In this document: positions 29,784 to 40,060 of the stretch, piece after piece
How positions within the stretch are numbered: the first letter of the stretch is position 1
How the letters are laid out: each line of letters begins with the position of its first letter
From: an uncultured Glaciecola sp.
GTDB taxonomy: Bacteria > Pseudomonadota > Gammaproteobacteria > Enterobacterales > Alteromonadaceae
Assembly (NCBI GenBank): GCA_937125395.1
Contig: CAKZLI010000054.1
Coordinates: 62,001-126,000 of the forward strand
DNA length: 64,000 nucleotides
Reading direction: 5' to 3'
Program-made: the position numbers and the translations under genes
Notes under the pieces: generated by a model
What the model was told of the DNA's origin: nothing
Seen by the model: only the letters and a program-made list of their open reading frames with translations
The model's database searches: none

Positions 29784-32249
29784 TTAAAATGTTTGACCAA
29801 TATTAAAGGTAAAGAATTTAGCATCATCACCATCGCGCTCTTTCAATACTCTAGAAAAGCTAAAGACCATTGGTCCCATTGGTGATATCCATTGTACAGA
29901 TAAACCGGCAGAGCTTCTAAAGTTTTTCCAATCACTGTAATCAGCGAGTTTATCAGTATTGGTTGATTGCGTTAAATCTTTATATGCGTCGTAATCAAAT
30001 TCAGTATCCCATACATTACCGACATCAAAGAATACGCTTGAACGTACCTGACGGTCAAACTCAGTTTCGATGAAAGGTGTCGGCACGATTAATTCTAGTC
30101 CAGCCAATGCCATCGCGTTACCGCCTAAGCTTCGACGAGACGTAAACAAGGTATCGTTTGCAGGTGACCCTGGAATAACTGATCCATCTGGCGTAGAAAT
30201 CGAACCTTGCGCTAAGCGTTGCACACCACGTGGACCGACTGTGTTGTTTTCAAAACCACGTAACGTATCAGAGCCACCTGCAGTGAAGTTTTCGGTAAAC
30301 GGTAGGATTTGTTCGACACCGTTTACATCACCGTAACCATTACCGTAACCTAATCGGGCACGAGCAAGAACAGTCCAGCGCTGATTGCGACTCAACGGAA
30401 AGTAAAACTTCGCATCAATGGTAGATTTAAAATACTGCACATCCGAATTAGGTGTTGTTATGCTCACCGATGCACGTTGTGATGACCCATCAGATGGAAA
30501 TATACCTCGGTTAAGCGTATTACGCACCCAACCAATCGATGCTTGTAAACTATCATATTTGATTGCTGCATCAGGGTTGTTAGCATCTAAAAACTGCGCA
30601 TAAAAACGATCAGTTTGCTCATACGAGGAACGGTTATACAACTCAATATTAGAGTATGTTAGACCAAAGTTAATTCGATTTACTGCATTGATTGGATAAC
30701 CTAAATTAGCCCCTACCGCAAATTGCTTAGAGTTATAACTGACGACATTAAAATCACTACCATCAAATTCACTATAACTGACGTTACCACCTAAACTAAT
30801 ACCATCAATCGTAAAGTATGGGTCGGTATAATTTAATGATACCGACTGTTGATAAGAAACGGTATTAAGTGAAATACCTAAACGTTTACCGGTACCTAAG
30901 AAATTATCTTGTTGAATACCCGCTTGTAAACTTAGTTTGGTGCGATCACCGTAACCTATACCCGCATTAAATGACCCAGCAGGTTGTTCTTTTACGGAGA
31001 AGTTTACATCAACTTGATCATCACTTCCCGGCAAACGTACCGTATCAAACTCGACTTCTTCCATATAGGTTAAACGAGATAACTGTATTTTGGAGGTTTC
31101 TAGTGACTGATTAGATAACCAAGCCCCTTCCATCTGAGTGACGTTTTGACGCAACACATCATCTGCGGTGACATTGTTACCATTAAAGTTAATCCGACGA
31201 ACATAAATACGCTTACCAGGTTCAACGGATAAGGTTAATTTGACTGTGTTGTCTTCATCATTAATTTCAGGAATAGTCGTGACTGTCGGATAAGCATAGC
31301 CAAAGCGACCTAAATATTTACTCACAAATTCTTCAGCGTACGTTACCTGTGCTTGGTTATACAATGCATCGGCACGTAATGGCACTAACTGTTTAATTAA
31401 CTCATCTTGACCAATCAAATCACCGACAACGTCAATCTCAGAGATGTTGTATTGTTCACCCTCTTCGACATTCATCGTAATATAGATTGCATCTTTATCA
31501 GGCGTCATTGACACTTGCGTAGAATCAATCGCAAAACGCAAATAACCACGGTCCATATAGTGACTGGTGAGTGTTTCCATGTCAGCAGACAATGTTTGCT
31601 GTTGATAACGTGTTTCAGACATAAAGTCCCACCAAGGGCGGTTAAACTTCAGTTCCATTTTATCAAACAGCTCTTCATCCGAAAAAATTTCGTTACCGAC
31701 AATATTGATCTGTGTGATATCCGCAGCATCCCCTTCCTCAAACAATATTTTGAGATCGACACGATTACGCGGCAATGGTGTGACAATCGCAGTAACGTCT
31801 GCGGTGTATTTACCAATGCTGTAATAAAAGTCTTTTAGGCCATTTTCAATTGAGTTCAGTACCGTCTTATCAAGCGGCTCACCTAAGATGATATTCGACC
31901 CATTCAAACTGTCTTGTAATTGCTCATCCTTGATATCATCATTACCTTCAAAAATGATATTGGATATCGTTGGACGTTCTGTAACTTTGATGACCAATGT
32001 ATTGCCATCTCGGGCAACAGTGATACTTTCAAAATGAGTGGAAGAATACAAAGAACGAATCACTTGTTTCACTCGGAAATCGCTCAATCTATCACCTACC
32101 TGAACAGGCACGTAAGTAAGGGCGGCACCAAGTGCTACTCGTTGCAATCCTTGAATTCGGATATCGGCAATGACAAAGTCACTGTTTGCTTGTGTTACAA
32201 AGGTGCTAAACGTAAGTACACAAGCACAAAAAAACTGTCTTAACTTCAT
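29784..32249 (-). CDS. bamA: Outer membrane protein assembly factor BamA
   Basis: BamA is the Omp85-family core of the BAM complex, which folds beta-barrel proteins into the outer membrane. The 821-residue product has a signal peptide (FFCACVLTFSTFVTQA), five POTRA domains (about 22-425), and a 16-strand barrel (about 430-821). The barrel includes the loop-6 motif DTLRGFENN and a terminal aromatic residue (FNIGQTF). It stands between rseP and skp as in most Gammaproteobacteria. Confidence 0.97.
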   Translation of the reverse strand: MKLRQFFCACVLTFSTFVTQANSDFVIADIRIQGLQRVALGAALTYVPVQVGDRLSDFRVKQVIRSLYSSTHFESITVARDGNTLVIKVTERPTISNIIFEGNDDIKDEQLQDSLNGSNIILGEPLDKTVLNSIENGLKDFYYSIGKYTADVTAIVTPLPRNRVDLKILFEEGDAADITQINIVGNEIFSDEELFDKMELKFNRPWWDFMSETRYQQQTLSADMETLTSHYMDRGYLRFAIDSTQVSMTPDKDAIYITMNVEEGEQYNISEIDVVGDLIGQDELIKQLVPLRADALYNQAQVTYAEEFVSKYLGRFGYAYPTVTTIPEINDEDNTVKLTLSVEPGKRIYVRRINFNGNNVTADDVLRQNVTQMEGAWLSNQSLETSKIQLSRLTYMEEVEFDTVRLPGSDDQVDVNFSVKEQPAGSFNAGIGYGDRTKLSLQAGIQQDNFLGTGKRLGISLNTVSYQQSVSLNYTDPYFTIDGISLGGNVSYSEFDGSDFNVVSYNSKQFAVGANLGYPINAVNRINFGLTYSNIELYNRSSYEQTDRFYAQFLDANNPDAAIKYDSLQASIGWVRNTLNRGIFPSDGSSQRASVSITTPNSDVQYFKSTIDAKFYFPLSRNQRWTVLARARLGYGNGYGDVNGVEQILPFTENFTAGGSDTLRGFENNTVGPRGVQRLAQGSISTPDGSVIPGSPANDTLFTSRRSLGGNAMALAGLELIVPTPFIETEFDRQVRSSVFFDVGNVWDTEFDYDAYKDLTQSTNTDKLADYSDWKNFRSSAGLSVQWISPMGPMVFSFSRVLKERDGDDAKFFTFNIGQTF

Positions 32250-32312
32250 TAACTGTTATTCTTCCTAGACTAGTTGTCATTATTGTAAGGAATTGCACGA
32301 CATTGAGCAAAA

Positions 32313-33770
32313 TTATGTGATGCGCATGATGTCATTAAATATCGCAATGCTCATTAAACTAAATAAAATTACCGCACCAATTCTAAAACCAACTTCTTGG
32401 ATCTCTTCTGACACCGGCTTTCCGGTTACCCACTCGACCAGATAGTACATTAAGTGTCCACCATCGAGCATCGGTAGTGGGAACAAATTAATAATCCCCA
32501 GATTGACACTAATCAGTGCCAAAAAGCTTAAAAAGTATACAAGACCATAACTGGCACTAGCACCTGCACCTTGAGCAATTGAAACAGGACCATTTAGGCT
32601 TTTAACCGATACATCTCCAGTGAACAATTTACTTATCATATCAATACTTAAGGTCATTAAGCGCCATGTTTTTGTAGCACCTAACTGCATTGCACCGAAC
32701 AATCCGTGACGTTGTTCATACACCATACCGTCTGGCCATGGGGTAAATTTAGGACTCACGCCTAAAACACCAATGCGACCAGATTGAGTATCACGAGCAT
32801 CCAACGTTGCATATAACCGTATGATATCACCATTGCGCCCCACTGTAATTTCAATATCTTCACTGGGACGTTGTTTAATAGTGGCAACTGTTTGTTCCCA
32901 ATTCGTTAAAAGAGTTCCATCAATTTGTAATATTTTGTCATTAATCTGCATTCCAGCGCGTTGTGCAGCACCATCCGGCGAGATAAAACCAACATCCATA
33001 GTCGCTTCTGGCCTAAATACAGCAAAACCTAAGCTGTCCATTGCACTTTGTTGGTCAGGTGCAAACACCCATGTATTAGTCTCTAAAGTGACGGTTTGTT
33101 GAGCAAATATCCCACTGCCCATTTGCATGTCATTAGCCTGATGGTCATAGAAACGCACAGTATTCGAAGATCCAAATGAGGCTGTATTTAGCGCAGTTGA
33201 CGAATCGCTCAGACCAGTATTAACCACCGTAATAGGAATATTTGTTGCACCAATGTAGGAAACCAATTCAAGATTAACCGCTTCCCAATCACTGACATAT
33301 CTATCGCCTATTTTAATTATCTGCATGCCTTTGGTTAGCCCGGCACGTTGCGCAATCGAATCGGGTTGAATATCACCGACCACAGGGCGAAGTGCAGTGA
33401 CACCAATCACATACATCAAGGTAAGTACCAAACCTGCAAAGATAAAGTTAACCATGGGGCCTGCAGCAACGATAGCAAAGCGTTGACCAACTGTTTTTTG
33501 ATTAAAGCTAGCTGATAATAACACAGGCGGAACTTGCTCTGCTCGGTCATCAAGCATTTTGACATAGCCACCTAACGGAATCGCAGCAATCACAAACTCA
33601 GTACCGTGCTTATCGGTTCGTCTCCATAGAACTTTTCCAAAGCCAATTGAAAATCGAAGTACTTTAACACCGCAACGACGGGCAACGTAAAAATGCCCCC
33701 ATTCATGGACCGCGACTAAGATCCCCAAGGCAACAACAAAAGAAAGCACATTCCACAGAATATCTATCAT
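32313..33770 (-). CDS. rseP: Site-2 intramembrane protease RseP
   Basis: RseP cleaves the anti-sigma factor RseA within the membrane during the sigma-E envelope response. The zinc site is HEWGH (H22, E23, H26), and the third ligand motif LDGGH lies in PLPMLDGGHLMYYLVE near the C-terminus. Two PDZ domains lie between. I choose ATG 33770, which overlaps the dxr stop as ATGA and has AGGGG upstream; the longer frame runs into dxr. The 485 residues exceed the E. coli 450, mainly through a Ser/Asn-rich stretch of about 35 residues in the first PDZ region. Confidence 0.96.
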   Translation of the reverse strand: MIDILWNVLSFVVALGILVAVHEWGHFYVARRCGVKVLRFSIGFGKVLWRRTDKHGTEFVIAAIPLGGYVKMLDDRAEQVPPVLLSASFNQKTVGQRFAIVAAGPMVNFIFAGLVLTLMYVIGVTALRPVVGDIQPDSIAQRAGLTKGMQIIKIGDRYVSDWEAVNLELVSYIGATNIPITVVNTGLSDSSTALNTASFGSSNTVRFYDHQANDMQMGSGIFAQQTVTLETNTWVFAPDQQSAMDSLGFAVFRPEATMDVGFISPDGAAQRAGMQINDKILQIDGTLLTNWEQTVATIKQRPSEDIEITVGRNGDIIRLYATLDARDTQSGRIGVLGVSPKFTPWPDGMVYEQRHGLFGAMQLGATKTWRLMTLSIDMISKLFTGDVSVKSLNGPVSIAQGAGASASYGLVYFLSFLALISVNLGIINLFPLPMLDGGHLMYYLVEWVTGKPVSEEIQEVGFRIGAVILFSLMSIAIFNDIMRIT

Positions 33771-34948
33771 AACAACCCCTGCACTGTACTGTGAGCAATA
33801 ACACGTGCCTGCTTGTCGCAATCTAACACTGTGTCGATGGAATCAAGCACATAAGAGTGATGTGTCTCAAGGCAATGCTCATTAACCCGAGCGATATCGG
33901 TAAACGCAATGTGGCCTTTTAAAAACCCATCTACGGCGATCTCATTGGCTGCATTCAACGCGGTACATGCAGATTGACCGGCTTTAGCCGCGGCTAATGC
34001 TAGATACAAATTAGGATAACGCTGATTACAAGGAGTCGTAAAAGTAAAATCTGCTAATTGACTAAAATCTAACGCCGGCACCCCGCTCTCAATTCGTTCT
34101 GGATACGCTAAAGCATGTGCTATCGGCGTGCGCATATCTGGATTACCCATCTGCGCTAAAACAGATCCATCGGTGTATTGCACCATTGAATGAATCGTTG
34201 ATTGCGGGTGCAATACAATATCAATATCGTCATTGGCTAAACCAAACAACCACCGCGCCTCAATAAACTCTAAGCCTTTATTCATCATAGTGGCTGAATC
34301 AATAGAAATTTTTTGGCCCATAGCCCAATTAGGGTGGGCACAGGCTTGAGCTGGCGTTAATCTTGAAAAATCAGCGATATCCGTATGCAAAAATGGCCCA
34401 CCTGAGCCTGTTAATAGTATTTTTCTGATACCACTGTTAGCCAAATCACCATACATAAAATTATGTGGTAAACATTGAAAAATAGCATTGTGTTCGCTAT
34501 CAATTGGCAAAATAGTCGCATTGGATTGATTCGCGGCTTGAACAAACAATTCGCCCGACATGACTAGCGATTCTTTGTTAGCCAGTAACACTTTTTTGCC
34601 AGCATTCACCGCCGCGAGTGTTGGCAATAAACCAGCACCACCAACGATGGCTGCCATAACGGTAGTGACATCACTGGCTTGTGCAACCGAATGTAATGCA
34701 TCTGTACCAAAGTGTAATTGCCCCGTAAACTGAATATGTTTAGCATATTCACGCGCTTCTTTGAGGAGCCGTTCATCACTAATTACAACGTGCTGGGCAT
34801 GACAGGCAACAGCTTGTTTACAGACCAATTTATAATTACTGTGAGCGGTTAACGCATATACCTTAAAGCGCTCTGGGTGGCGTTCAATGACAGCTAATGT
34901 ACTTTGTCCTATTGAACCCGTTGCACCTAAGATTGTGAGGGTTTGCAT
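33767..34948 (-). CDS. dxr: 1-deoxy-D-xylulose 5-phosphate reductoisomerase Dxr
   Basis: Dxr makes 2-C-methyl-D-erythritol 4-phosphate in the non-mevalonate isoprenoid pathway. The NADPH site is LTILGATGSIGQSTL at the N-terminus. The substrate and metal region includes LLANKESLVMSGELF, PIDSEHNAIFQCL and SIDSATMMNKGLEFIEARWLF. Starting at ATG 34948, overlapping the cdsA stop (TAATG), gives 393 residues, the usual length; the longer frame would invade cdsA. It supplies precursor for undecaprenyl phosphate, made by the nearby uppS. Confidence 0.97.
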   Translation of the reverse strand: MQTLTILGATGSIGQSTLAVIERHPERFKVYALTAHSNYKLVCKQAVACHAQHVVISDERLLKEAREYAKHIQFTGQLHFGTDALHSVAQASDVTTVMAAIVGGAGLLPTLAAVNAGKKVLLANKESLVMSGELFVQAANQSNATILPIDSEHNAIFQCLPHNFMYGDLANSGIRKILLTGSGGPFLHTDIADFSRLTPAQACAHPNWAMGQKISIDSATMMNKGLEFIEARWLFGLANDDIDIVLHPQSTIHSMVQYTDGSVLAQMGNPDMRTPIAHALAYPERIESGVPALDFSQLADFTFTTPCNQRYPNLYLALAAAKAGQSACTALNAANEIAVDGFLKGHIAFTDIARVNEHCLETHHSYVLDSIDTVLDCDKQARVIAHSTVQGLL

Positions 34949-35811
34949 TAGGCCATCCAAACCACATAACAAAAGGTAAATACCGGAAAAGCAGCCGTTA
35001 AACTATCGATTCTATCCAAGATCCCACCGTGACCAGGTAAGATTCGGCCACTGTCTTTGATCCCTGCACAACGTTTGAACATACTTTCGTTTAAGTCACC
35101 CAGCGCGGAGACACCCACGGTAATAATACCAATAGCAATATGTAGCCCTATCGCGGCAGGCTCTACTTGGTAATGCAATGCAGCAAAAGCAATAATGGCT
35201 AAAGAGGCGGCAACACCACCGGCTAAACCTTCGTATGTCTTGCCAGGAGAAACATTGGGACGTAATTTATGTCGACCAAATTTAACTCCAACAAAAAAGG
35301 CACCAACATCAGCTGCCCACACAATACCCAATACATAAAAAATTAACGATGCACCATAAAAAGCATCGACATCAAACAAACTTGAACGAAGGGCAACAAA
35401 AGCAACATACGTAGGGATCAGTGTAAAAATACCAAATAAGTTGCGCATAAAGTGTGATCGTTGCCAAAAACTACTCGCTCTAGGGTAGATGACAATCATA
35501 ATTAATGAGTATGCCCACCAAGCCACAGCCATTGCCAAAATACTAAAGAAAATGGCATTGAGCTCGCCTTGTATCCAGATCTCACTGGCCGGAACTAATA
35601 TACTAAGGCCAAGACATATCGCCGTAATTAGCACCGAAAATGACAGCTTCATTCGGCGTTGGATCAAGCCAGACATGTTACCCCATTCATAAGCACCTAA
35701 GCCCATGACAACAGCAATAACATATTGAAATACATCAACCGATAAAAAGAGGATAGCAAACAGTGCTGCTGGCGCTAATATGAGCGCAGTTATGATGCGT
35801 TGTTTTAACAT
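34948..35811 (-). CDS. cdsA: Phosphatidate cytidylyltransferase CdsA
   Basis: CdsA makes CDP-diacylglycerol, the precursor of all membrane phospholipids. The 287-residue product has about eight membrane helices and the family signature near the C-terminus (GDLNESMFKRCAGIKDSGRILPGHGGILDRIDSL), preceded by SPGKTYEGLAGG. It lies 6 bases after uppS and overlaps dxr. Confidence 0.96.
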   Translation of the reverse strand: MLKQRIITALILAPAALFAILFLSVDVFQYVIAVVMGLGAYEWGNMSGLIQRRMKLSFSVLITAICLGLSILVPASEIWIQGELNAIFFSILAMAVAWWAYSLIMIVIYPRASSFWQRSHFMRNLFGIFTLIPTYVAFVALRSSLFDVDAFYGASLIFYVLGIVWAADVGAFFVGVKFGRHKLRPNVSPGKTYEGLAGGVAASLAIIAFAALHYQVEPAAIGLHIAIGIITVGVSALGDLNESMFKRCAGIKDSGRILPGHGGILDRIDSLTAAFPVFTFCYVVWMA

Positions 35812-35817
35812 TATGGC

Positions 35818-36573
35818 TTAAATAACCTGTTCTGAGATTTTACCGAATCGACGTTGACGTTCACTGAAGTCTACGACCGCTTCCATAAATTTATCTTCAT
35901 TAAAATCGGGCCAAAGCGTATCTGTAAAATACAATTCAGCATACGCACATTGCCATAGCAAAAAATTAGAAATACGTTGTTCGCCGCCAGTTCGGATTAA
36001 TAAATCCAACGGAGGTAAATGAGCAAATGCGGTGCATTGATCAAAAGTAGCTTCATTGATATCTGTCACTTGCATTGTGCCATTCACCACTTGCTGAGCT
36101 AACCCTTGAGCTGCCATGACGATATCCCAGCGACCACCATAATTAGCAGCAATATTGAGTTGTAATTCGGTGTTGTGCTGAGTCAATGCTTCTGCGTCTT
36201 TAATCTTACTGACCAGTTTTGCATCAAACGCCGATAAGTCACCTATCACGCGTAAACGTACACCATTTTTGTGTAATCGTTTAACTTCACTAGTTAATAC
36301 AAGCTTGAATAACTCCATTAGCACTGACACTTCGTCTTGCGGACGTTTCCAGTTTTCAGAGCTAAAAGCAAACAAGGTAAGTGATTCAATGTGTTGCGTC
36401 CGGGCAAAACGAACCGAAGCACGCACTGCTTCGACCCCTGCTTTGTGACCAAACGTGCGCAATTTACCTTTTTGTTTTGCCCAACGTCCATTGCCATCCA
36501 TAATGATGGCAACATGACGGGGCATTTTTACCGTCTTAACCGACGCTAATTCATCCTTGCTGATGGTTTCCAT
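35818..36573 (-). CDS. uppS: Undecaprenyl diphosphate synthase UppS (IspU)
   Basis: UppS extends farnesyl diphosphate to C55 undecaprenyl diphosphate, the carrier for cell-wall sugars. The 251 residues show [20 protein letters not shown] with the catalytic Asp in [22 protein letters not shown], and the C-terminal [34 protein letters not shown]. It lies 6 bases after frr in the conserved frr-uppS-cdsA-dxr-rseP order. Confidence 0.98.
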   Translation of the reverse strand: METISKDELASVKTVKMPRHVAIIMDGNGRWAKQKGKLRTFGHKAGVEAVRASVRFARTQHIESLTLFAFSSENWKRPQDEVSVLMELFKLVLTSEVKRLHKNGVRLRVIGDLSAFDAKLVSKIKDAEALTQHNTELQLNIAANYGGRWDIVMAAQGLAQQVVNGTMQVTDINEATFDQCTAFAHLPPLDLLIRTGGEQRISNFLLWQCAYAELYFTDTLWPDFNEDKFMEAVVDFSERQRRFGKISEQVI

Positions 36574-36579
36574 AATCCC

Positions 36580-37137
36580 TTAGATTTCCATTAACTCTTT
36601 TTCTTTAACGGTTAGCATCGCATCGACTTTTTTGATCAATTCGTTGGTAATCGTTTGAATATTTTCTTCACCCGCGCGGGCTTGGTCTTCAGATATATCT
36701 TTATCTTTAAGTAGTTCTTTTATATCTGAATTCGCATCACGACGAATGTTACGTACTGCAACACGACCGTTTTCAGCTTCACTCCGCGCGACTTTAATTA
36801 GATCTTTACGACGTTCTTCGGTTAACGGTGGTAATGGAATGCGGATAGCACCACCGGCACTCATTGGATTTAAACCTAAGTCAGACTGCATGATTGCTTT
36901 TTCGACAGCTTGAATTGCAGATTTATCAAACACAGATAACGCAAGCGTTCTGCTATCTTCTGCAATAATATTCGCTAATTGTTTCAACGGGGTTGCCGCA
37001 CCATAATAGGATACCACTATGCTATCTAACAGACTCGGGTGTGCACGACCGGTACGGATCTTGGCTAATTGAGTTTGTAACGCACCAATACTTTTTTCCA
37101 TGCGCTCTTGCGCATCTAATTCGATTTCATCAATCAT
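36580..37137 (-). CDS. frr: Ribosome recycling factor Frr
   Basis: Frr splits the post-termination ribosome together with EF-G. The 185-residue product has the family motifs [40 protein letters not shown] and [15 protein letters not shown], matching the usual length exactly. It lies 9 bases after pyrH. Confidence 0.98.
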   Translation of the reverse strand: MIDEIELDAQERMEKSIGALQTQLAKIRTGRAHPSLLDSIVVSYYGAATPLKQLANIIAEDSRTLALSVFDKSAIQAVEKAIMQSDLGLNPMSAGGAIRIPLPPLTEERRKDLIKVARSEAENGRVAVRNIRRDANSDIKELLKDKDISEDQARAGEENIQTITNELIKKVDAMLTVKEKELMEI

Positions 37138-37146
37138 GAGTGTTTC

Positions 37147-37890
37147 CTAATCTTCTAATTTTTCTGCGTGGGTAATTAACGTACCTTCGTTTTCACCTAA
37201 TACAACACGTTTTAGGTTACCTGGGGTATTCATGTTAAACACACGGATGGGTAATGAATGGTCACGGGCAAGCGTGAATGCAGATAAATCCATGACCTTT
37301 AATTCTTTTTCGAGTACTTCTTGATAGGTAATTTGTTTGAGCATGACAGCATCTGGATTAGTCGCAGGGTCAGAGGTAAATACACCATTGACTTTAGTTG
37401 CTTTTAAGACTGCGTCCGCTTCGATTTCGATACCACGTAAGCAAGCTGCTGAATCAGTCGTAAAAAACGGATTTCCTGTGCCTGCCGAAAAAATGACAAC
37501 TCGGCCCGTTTTTAATGAGCTAATTGCTTCAGCCCAGTTGTATGCATCACATACACCGTTAAGTGGAATTGCTGACATCAAACGCGCATTAACAAAAGCA
37601 CGGTGCAATGCATCACGCATCGCTAAGCCATTCATGACAGTTGCAAGCATTCCCATGTGGTCGCCCACAACTCGGTTCATACCGGCTTTGGCTAACCCTT
37701 CACCACGAAATAAGTTACCACCACCAATCACCAAACCAACTTGCACACCCATCTCAACCAATTCTTTGATTTCGAGTGCCATGCGGTTGAGAACGGTTGG
37801 ATCGATACCAAACTCGCCATCACCCATTAAGGCTTCACCGCTAAGTTTAAGTAATATTCTTCTATAAGCTGATTTTGGGGCGATACTCAT
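37147..37890 (-). CDS. pyrH: Uridylate kinase PyrH
   Basis: PyrH phosphorylates UMP to UDP. The 247-residue amino-acid-kinase fold product has [34 protein letters not shown] and the [20 protein letters not shown] end. It is separated from tsf upstream by a terminator, so it may have its own promoter or rely on read-through, as in E. coli. Confidence 0.98.
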   Translation of the reverse strand: MSIAPKSAYRRILLKLSGEALMGDGEFGIDPTVLNRMALEIKELVEMGVQVGLVIGGGNLFRGEGLAKAGMNRVVGDHMGMLATVMNGLAMRDALHRAFVNARLMSAIPLNGVCDAYNWAEAISSLKTGRVVIFSAGTGNPFFTTDSAACLRGIEIEADAVLKATKVNGVFTSDPATNPDAVMLKQITYQEVLEKELKVMDLSAFTLARDHSLPIRVFNMNTPGNLKRVVLGENEGTLITHAEKLED

Positions 37891-37954
37891 TGGTGTTATC
37901 CTGTATTGCTAATATTATTGTGAGTGAACTACAAGGGCAAATAAAACAGATATA

Positions 37955-37981
37955 AAAAAGCACCTCCAGAGGAAGTGCTCT
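37955..37981 (-). terminator. Rho-independent terminator after tsf
   Basis: On the minus strand AGCACTTCC-TCT-GGAGGTGCT forms a 9-bp stem with one wobble pair, followed by TTTTTTATA. It lies about 45 bases after the tsf stop and upstream of pyrH. Confidence 0.88.
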
Positions 37982-38024
37982 TAGTGTATCCGATGTTGCT
38001 CGGATGAAAAAGATGCAAGTGCAA

Positions 38025-38897
38025 TTATTTCTTTGCAGCTGCCAATTGTGCAGCAACTTCTGCAGCAAAATCTTCTTCTTTCTTCTCAATGCCTTCGCCG
38101 ACTTCAAAGCGAATGAAGTTAACTACATCAGCACCTTTACTTGCTAACAATTCACCAACCGTTTGGCTTGGCTCTTTGATGAAAGGTTGACCAGTCAAGC
38201 TGATTTCGCCAGTGAATTTCTTCATACGACCAGAAACCATCTTCTCAGCAATGTCAGCAGGCTTGCCTGATTGAATCGCGATATCGATTTGGATTTCTTT
38301 TTCTTTAGCGACTACTTCAGCAGGCACTTCTTCCGGCTTAACAAACTGTGGAGAAGCAGCTGCAACGTGCATAGCAACGTCTTTAGCAAGTTCTTCATTA
38401 CCACCAGTAAGGATTGCGATAACCCCGATACGGCCACCGTGAACATATGCGCCAAGGTTTTCACCAGCAACATTAATTACACGACGTGGAGAAATATTTT
38501 CACCTATTTTGGCAACCAACGTATCACGCACGGTATTGACTGTTGAACCATCAAGCTCAGCAGCATTTAACGCTTCAATATCGTTGATTTGGCTAGCAGC
38601 TGCTACCGCAATCAATTTTTTACCGAACGCTAAGAAACCTTCATCACGTGCAACAAAATCAGTCTCACAGTTAACTTCCATCATAGTCGCTACACCCGCT
38701 TCAACGTGAGTTAAAATCACACCTTCAGCAGCGATTCGGCCCGCTTTTTTAGCGGCCTTTGCTTGACCAGATTTACGCATATTCTCTATCGCTAGTTCGA
38801 TGTCGCCATTGGCTTCAACTAACGCATTTTTACAATCTAACATACCGGCGGCTGTGCGCTCGCGTAGTTCTTTAACCAGGGCTGCAGTAACTGCCAT
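38025..38897 (-). CDS. tsf: Elongation factor Ts
   Basis: EF-Ts is the nucleotide exchange factor of EF-Tu. The 290 residues show the UBA-like N-domain ([26 protein letters not shown]), the core contact motif [17 protein letters not shown], and the C-terminal [18 protein letters not shown]. It follows rpsB by 74 bases and ends at a terminator. Confidence 0.98.
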   Translation of the reverse strand: MAVTAALVKELRERTAAGMLDCKNALVEANGDIELAIENMRKSGQAKAAKKAGRIAAEGVILTHVEAGVATMMEVNCETDFVARDEGFLAFGKKLIAVAAASQINDIEALNAAELDGSTVNTVRDTLVAKIGENISPRRVINVAGENLGAYVHGGRIGVIAILTGGNEELAKDVAMHVAAASPQFVKPEEVPAEVVAKEKEIQIDIAIQSGKPADIAEKMVSGRMKKFTGEISLTGQPFIKEPSQTVGELLASKGADVVNFIRFEVGEGIEKKEEDFAAEVAAQLAAAKK

Positions 38898-38971
38898 GAT
38901 GTTTTCCTCGAATTAATTAATCTATGATAAGAAAAAGTGCGCTAGGTCGTTATCAACCTAGCGCCAGGTAC

Positions 38972-39700
38972 TTACTCTGCTGCTTCAACAAACTCTTCTT
39001 CAGCTTTCGCTGCGATAGTTTGATCGCGACCAGCAATAACCGCATCCGCTGCTGCGTTTACGTATAACTGGATTGCACGAATTGCATCGTCGTTACCAGG
39101 GATGATGAAATCAACACCATCTGGGTTAGAGTTAGTATCAACTACACCCACAACTGGAATACCTAAGTTGCGTGCTTCTGTTACAGCAATGTGCTCGTGA
39201 TCTGCATCGATAACAAAGATAACGTCCGGTAAACCGCCCATATCTTTAATACCACCTAAGCTACCTTCTAGCTTAGTCATTTCACGTTGTAACATAAGTA
39301 CTTCTTTTTTGGTCAGTTTTTCAAACGTACCATCTTGGCTTTGCTGTTCAAGGTCTTTTAGACGCTTGATTGATTGACGTACTGTTTTCCAGTTAGTCAA
39401 CATACCACCTAACCAACGCTTGTTAACGTAGAATTGGTCACATTTGATGGCCGCATCTTTGATCGCATCACCGGCAGCACGTTTAGTACCAACGAATAAT
39501 ACTTTTCCTTTCTTAGAAGCAACGCTAGAAACGTAATTTAAAGCTTCATTGAATAAAGGAACTGTTTTTTCAAGATTGATGATATGAACTTTGTTACGTG
39601 CACCAAAAATGAAAGGTTTCATTTTAGGATTCCAATAACGAGTTTGGTGACCGAAGTGTACGCCAGCTTGTAGCATGTCACGCATAGAAACATTTGCCAT
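38972..39700 (-). CDS. rpsB: 30S ribosomal protein S2
   Basis: S2 is a late-binding protein of the small ribosomal subunit. I choose ATG 39700 ([36 protein letters not shown]) behind GAGGAA, giving 242 residues, the E. coli size; the open frame upstream is leader. The gene has a leader of about 245 bases. In E. coli S2 represses its own operon through such a leader. Confidence 0.98.
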   Translation of the reverse strand: MANVSMRDMLQAGVHFGHQTRYWNPKMKPFIFGARNKVHIINLEKTVPLFNEALNYVSSVASKKGKVLFVGTKRAAGDAIKDAAIKCDQFYVNKRWLGGMLTNWKTVRQSIKRLKDLEQQSQDGTFEKLTKKEVLMLQREMTKLEGSLGGIKDMGGLPDVIFVIDADHEHIAVTEARNLGIPVVGVVDTNSNPDGVDFIIPGNDDAIRAIQLYVNAAADAVIAGRDQTIAAKAEEEFVEAAE

Positions 39701-39944
39701 GATATTATTCCTCAAATTTGGGGTTAGGCCTCCATACATCCCTTCGCTCGATCCGCGTAATAATTGCCTTAGCAGCTTATTAGTTAGACACCCCGAGGTC
39801 AGTGTCGATGTATGTGTGTTTTAATTAGGTTAATCTCACACTGCCCGTTGTGTAAACACTACAGTCAGTTAGAGGGTTAACCGATGATTTAATCGCATTT
39901 AGTCAATAGACACCTTAATAATAGTACTATCATCTTAAATTGCG
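39701..39944 (-). promoter_or_regulatory. rpsB 5' leader (candidate S2 autoregulatory / t44-type RNA)
   Basis: Between the predicted start at about 39944 and rpsB lies a non-coding leader of about 245 bases with several local pairings. One example is GACAC...GTGTC around a CCCCGAGG core at 39787-39806. In E. coli the same position carries the t44 (rpsB leader) RNA and mediates S2 feedback. The assignment rests on position; I cannot check the covariance model. Confidence 0.55.
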
Positions 39945-39950
39945 GCGCAT

Positions 39951-39979
39951 TTTATACCATTTTACCCTCTCGTAATCAA
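39951..39979 (-). promoter_or_regulatory. Sigma-70 promoter of rpsB-tsf
   Basis: The minus strand has TTGATT, 17 bases, then TATAAA, a strong housekeeping promoter as expected for a ribosomal protein operon. It is divergent from map. Confidence 0.75.
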
Positions 39980-40060
39980 GGAAAAACTGGTTAATTAGCC
40001 CGTTTAAATGTAGAATTGCTTCATTAATTGATTCAACTTATTTATTACAGAGGATTCTTC

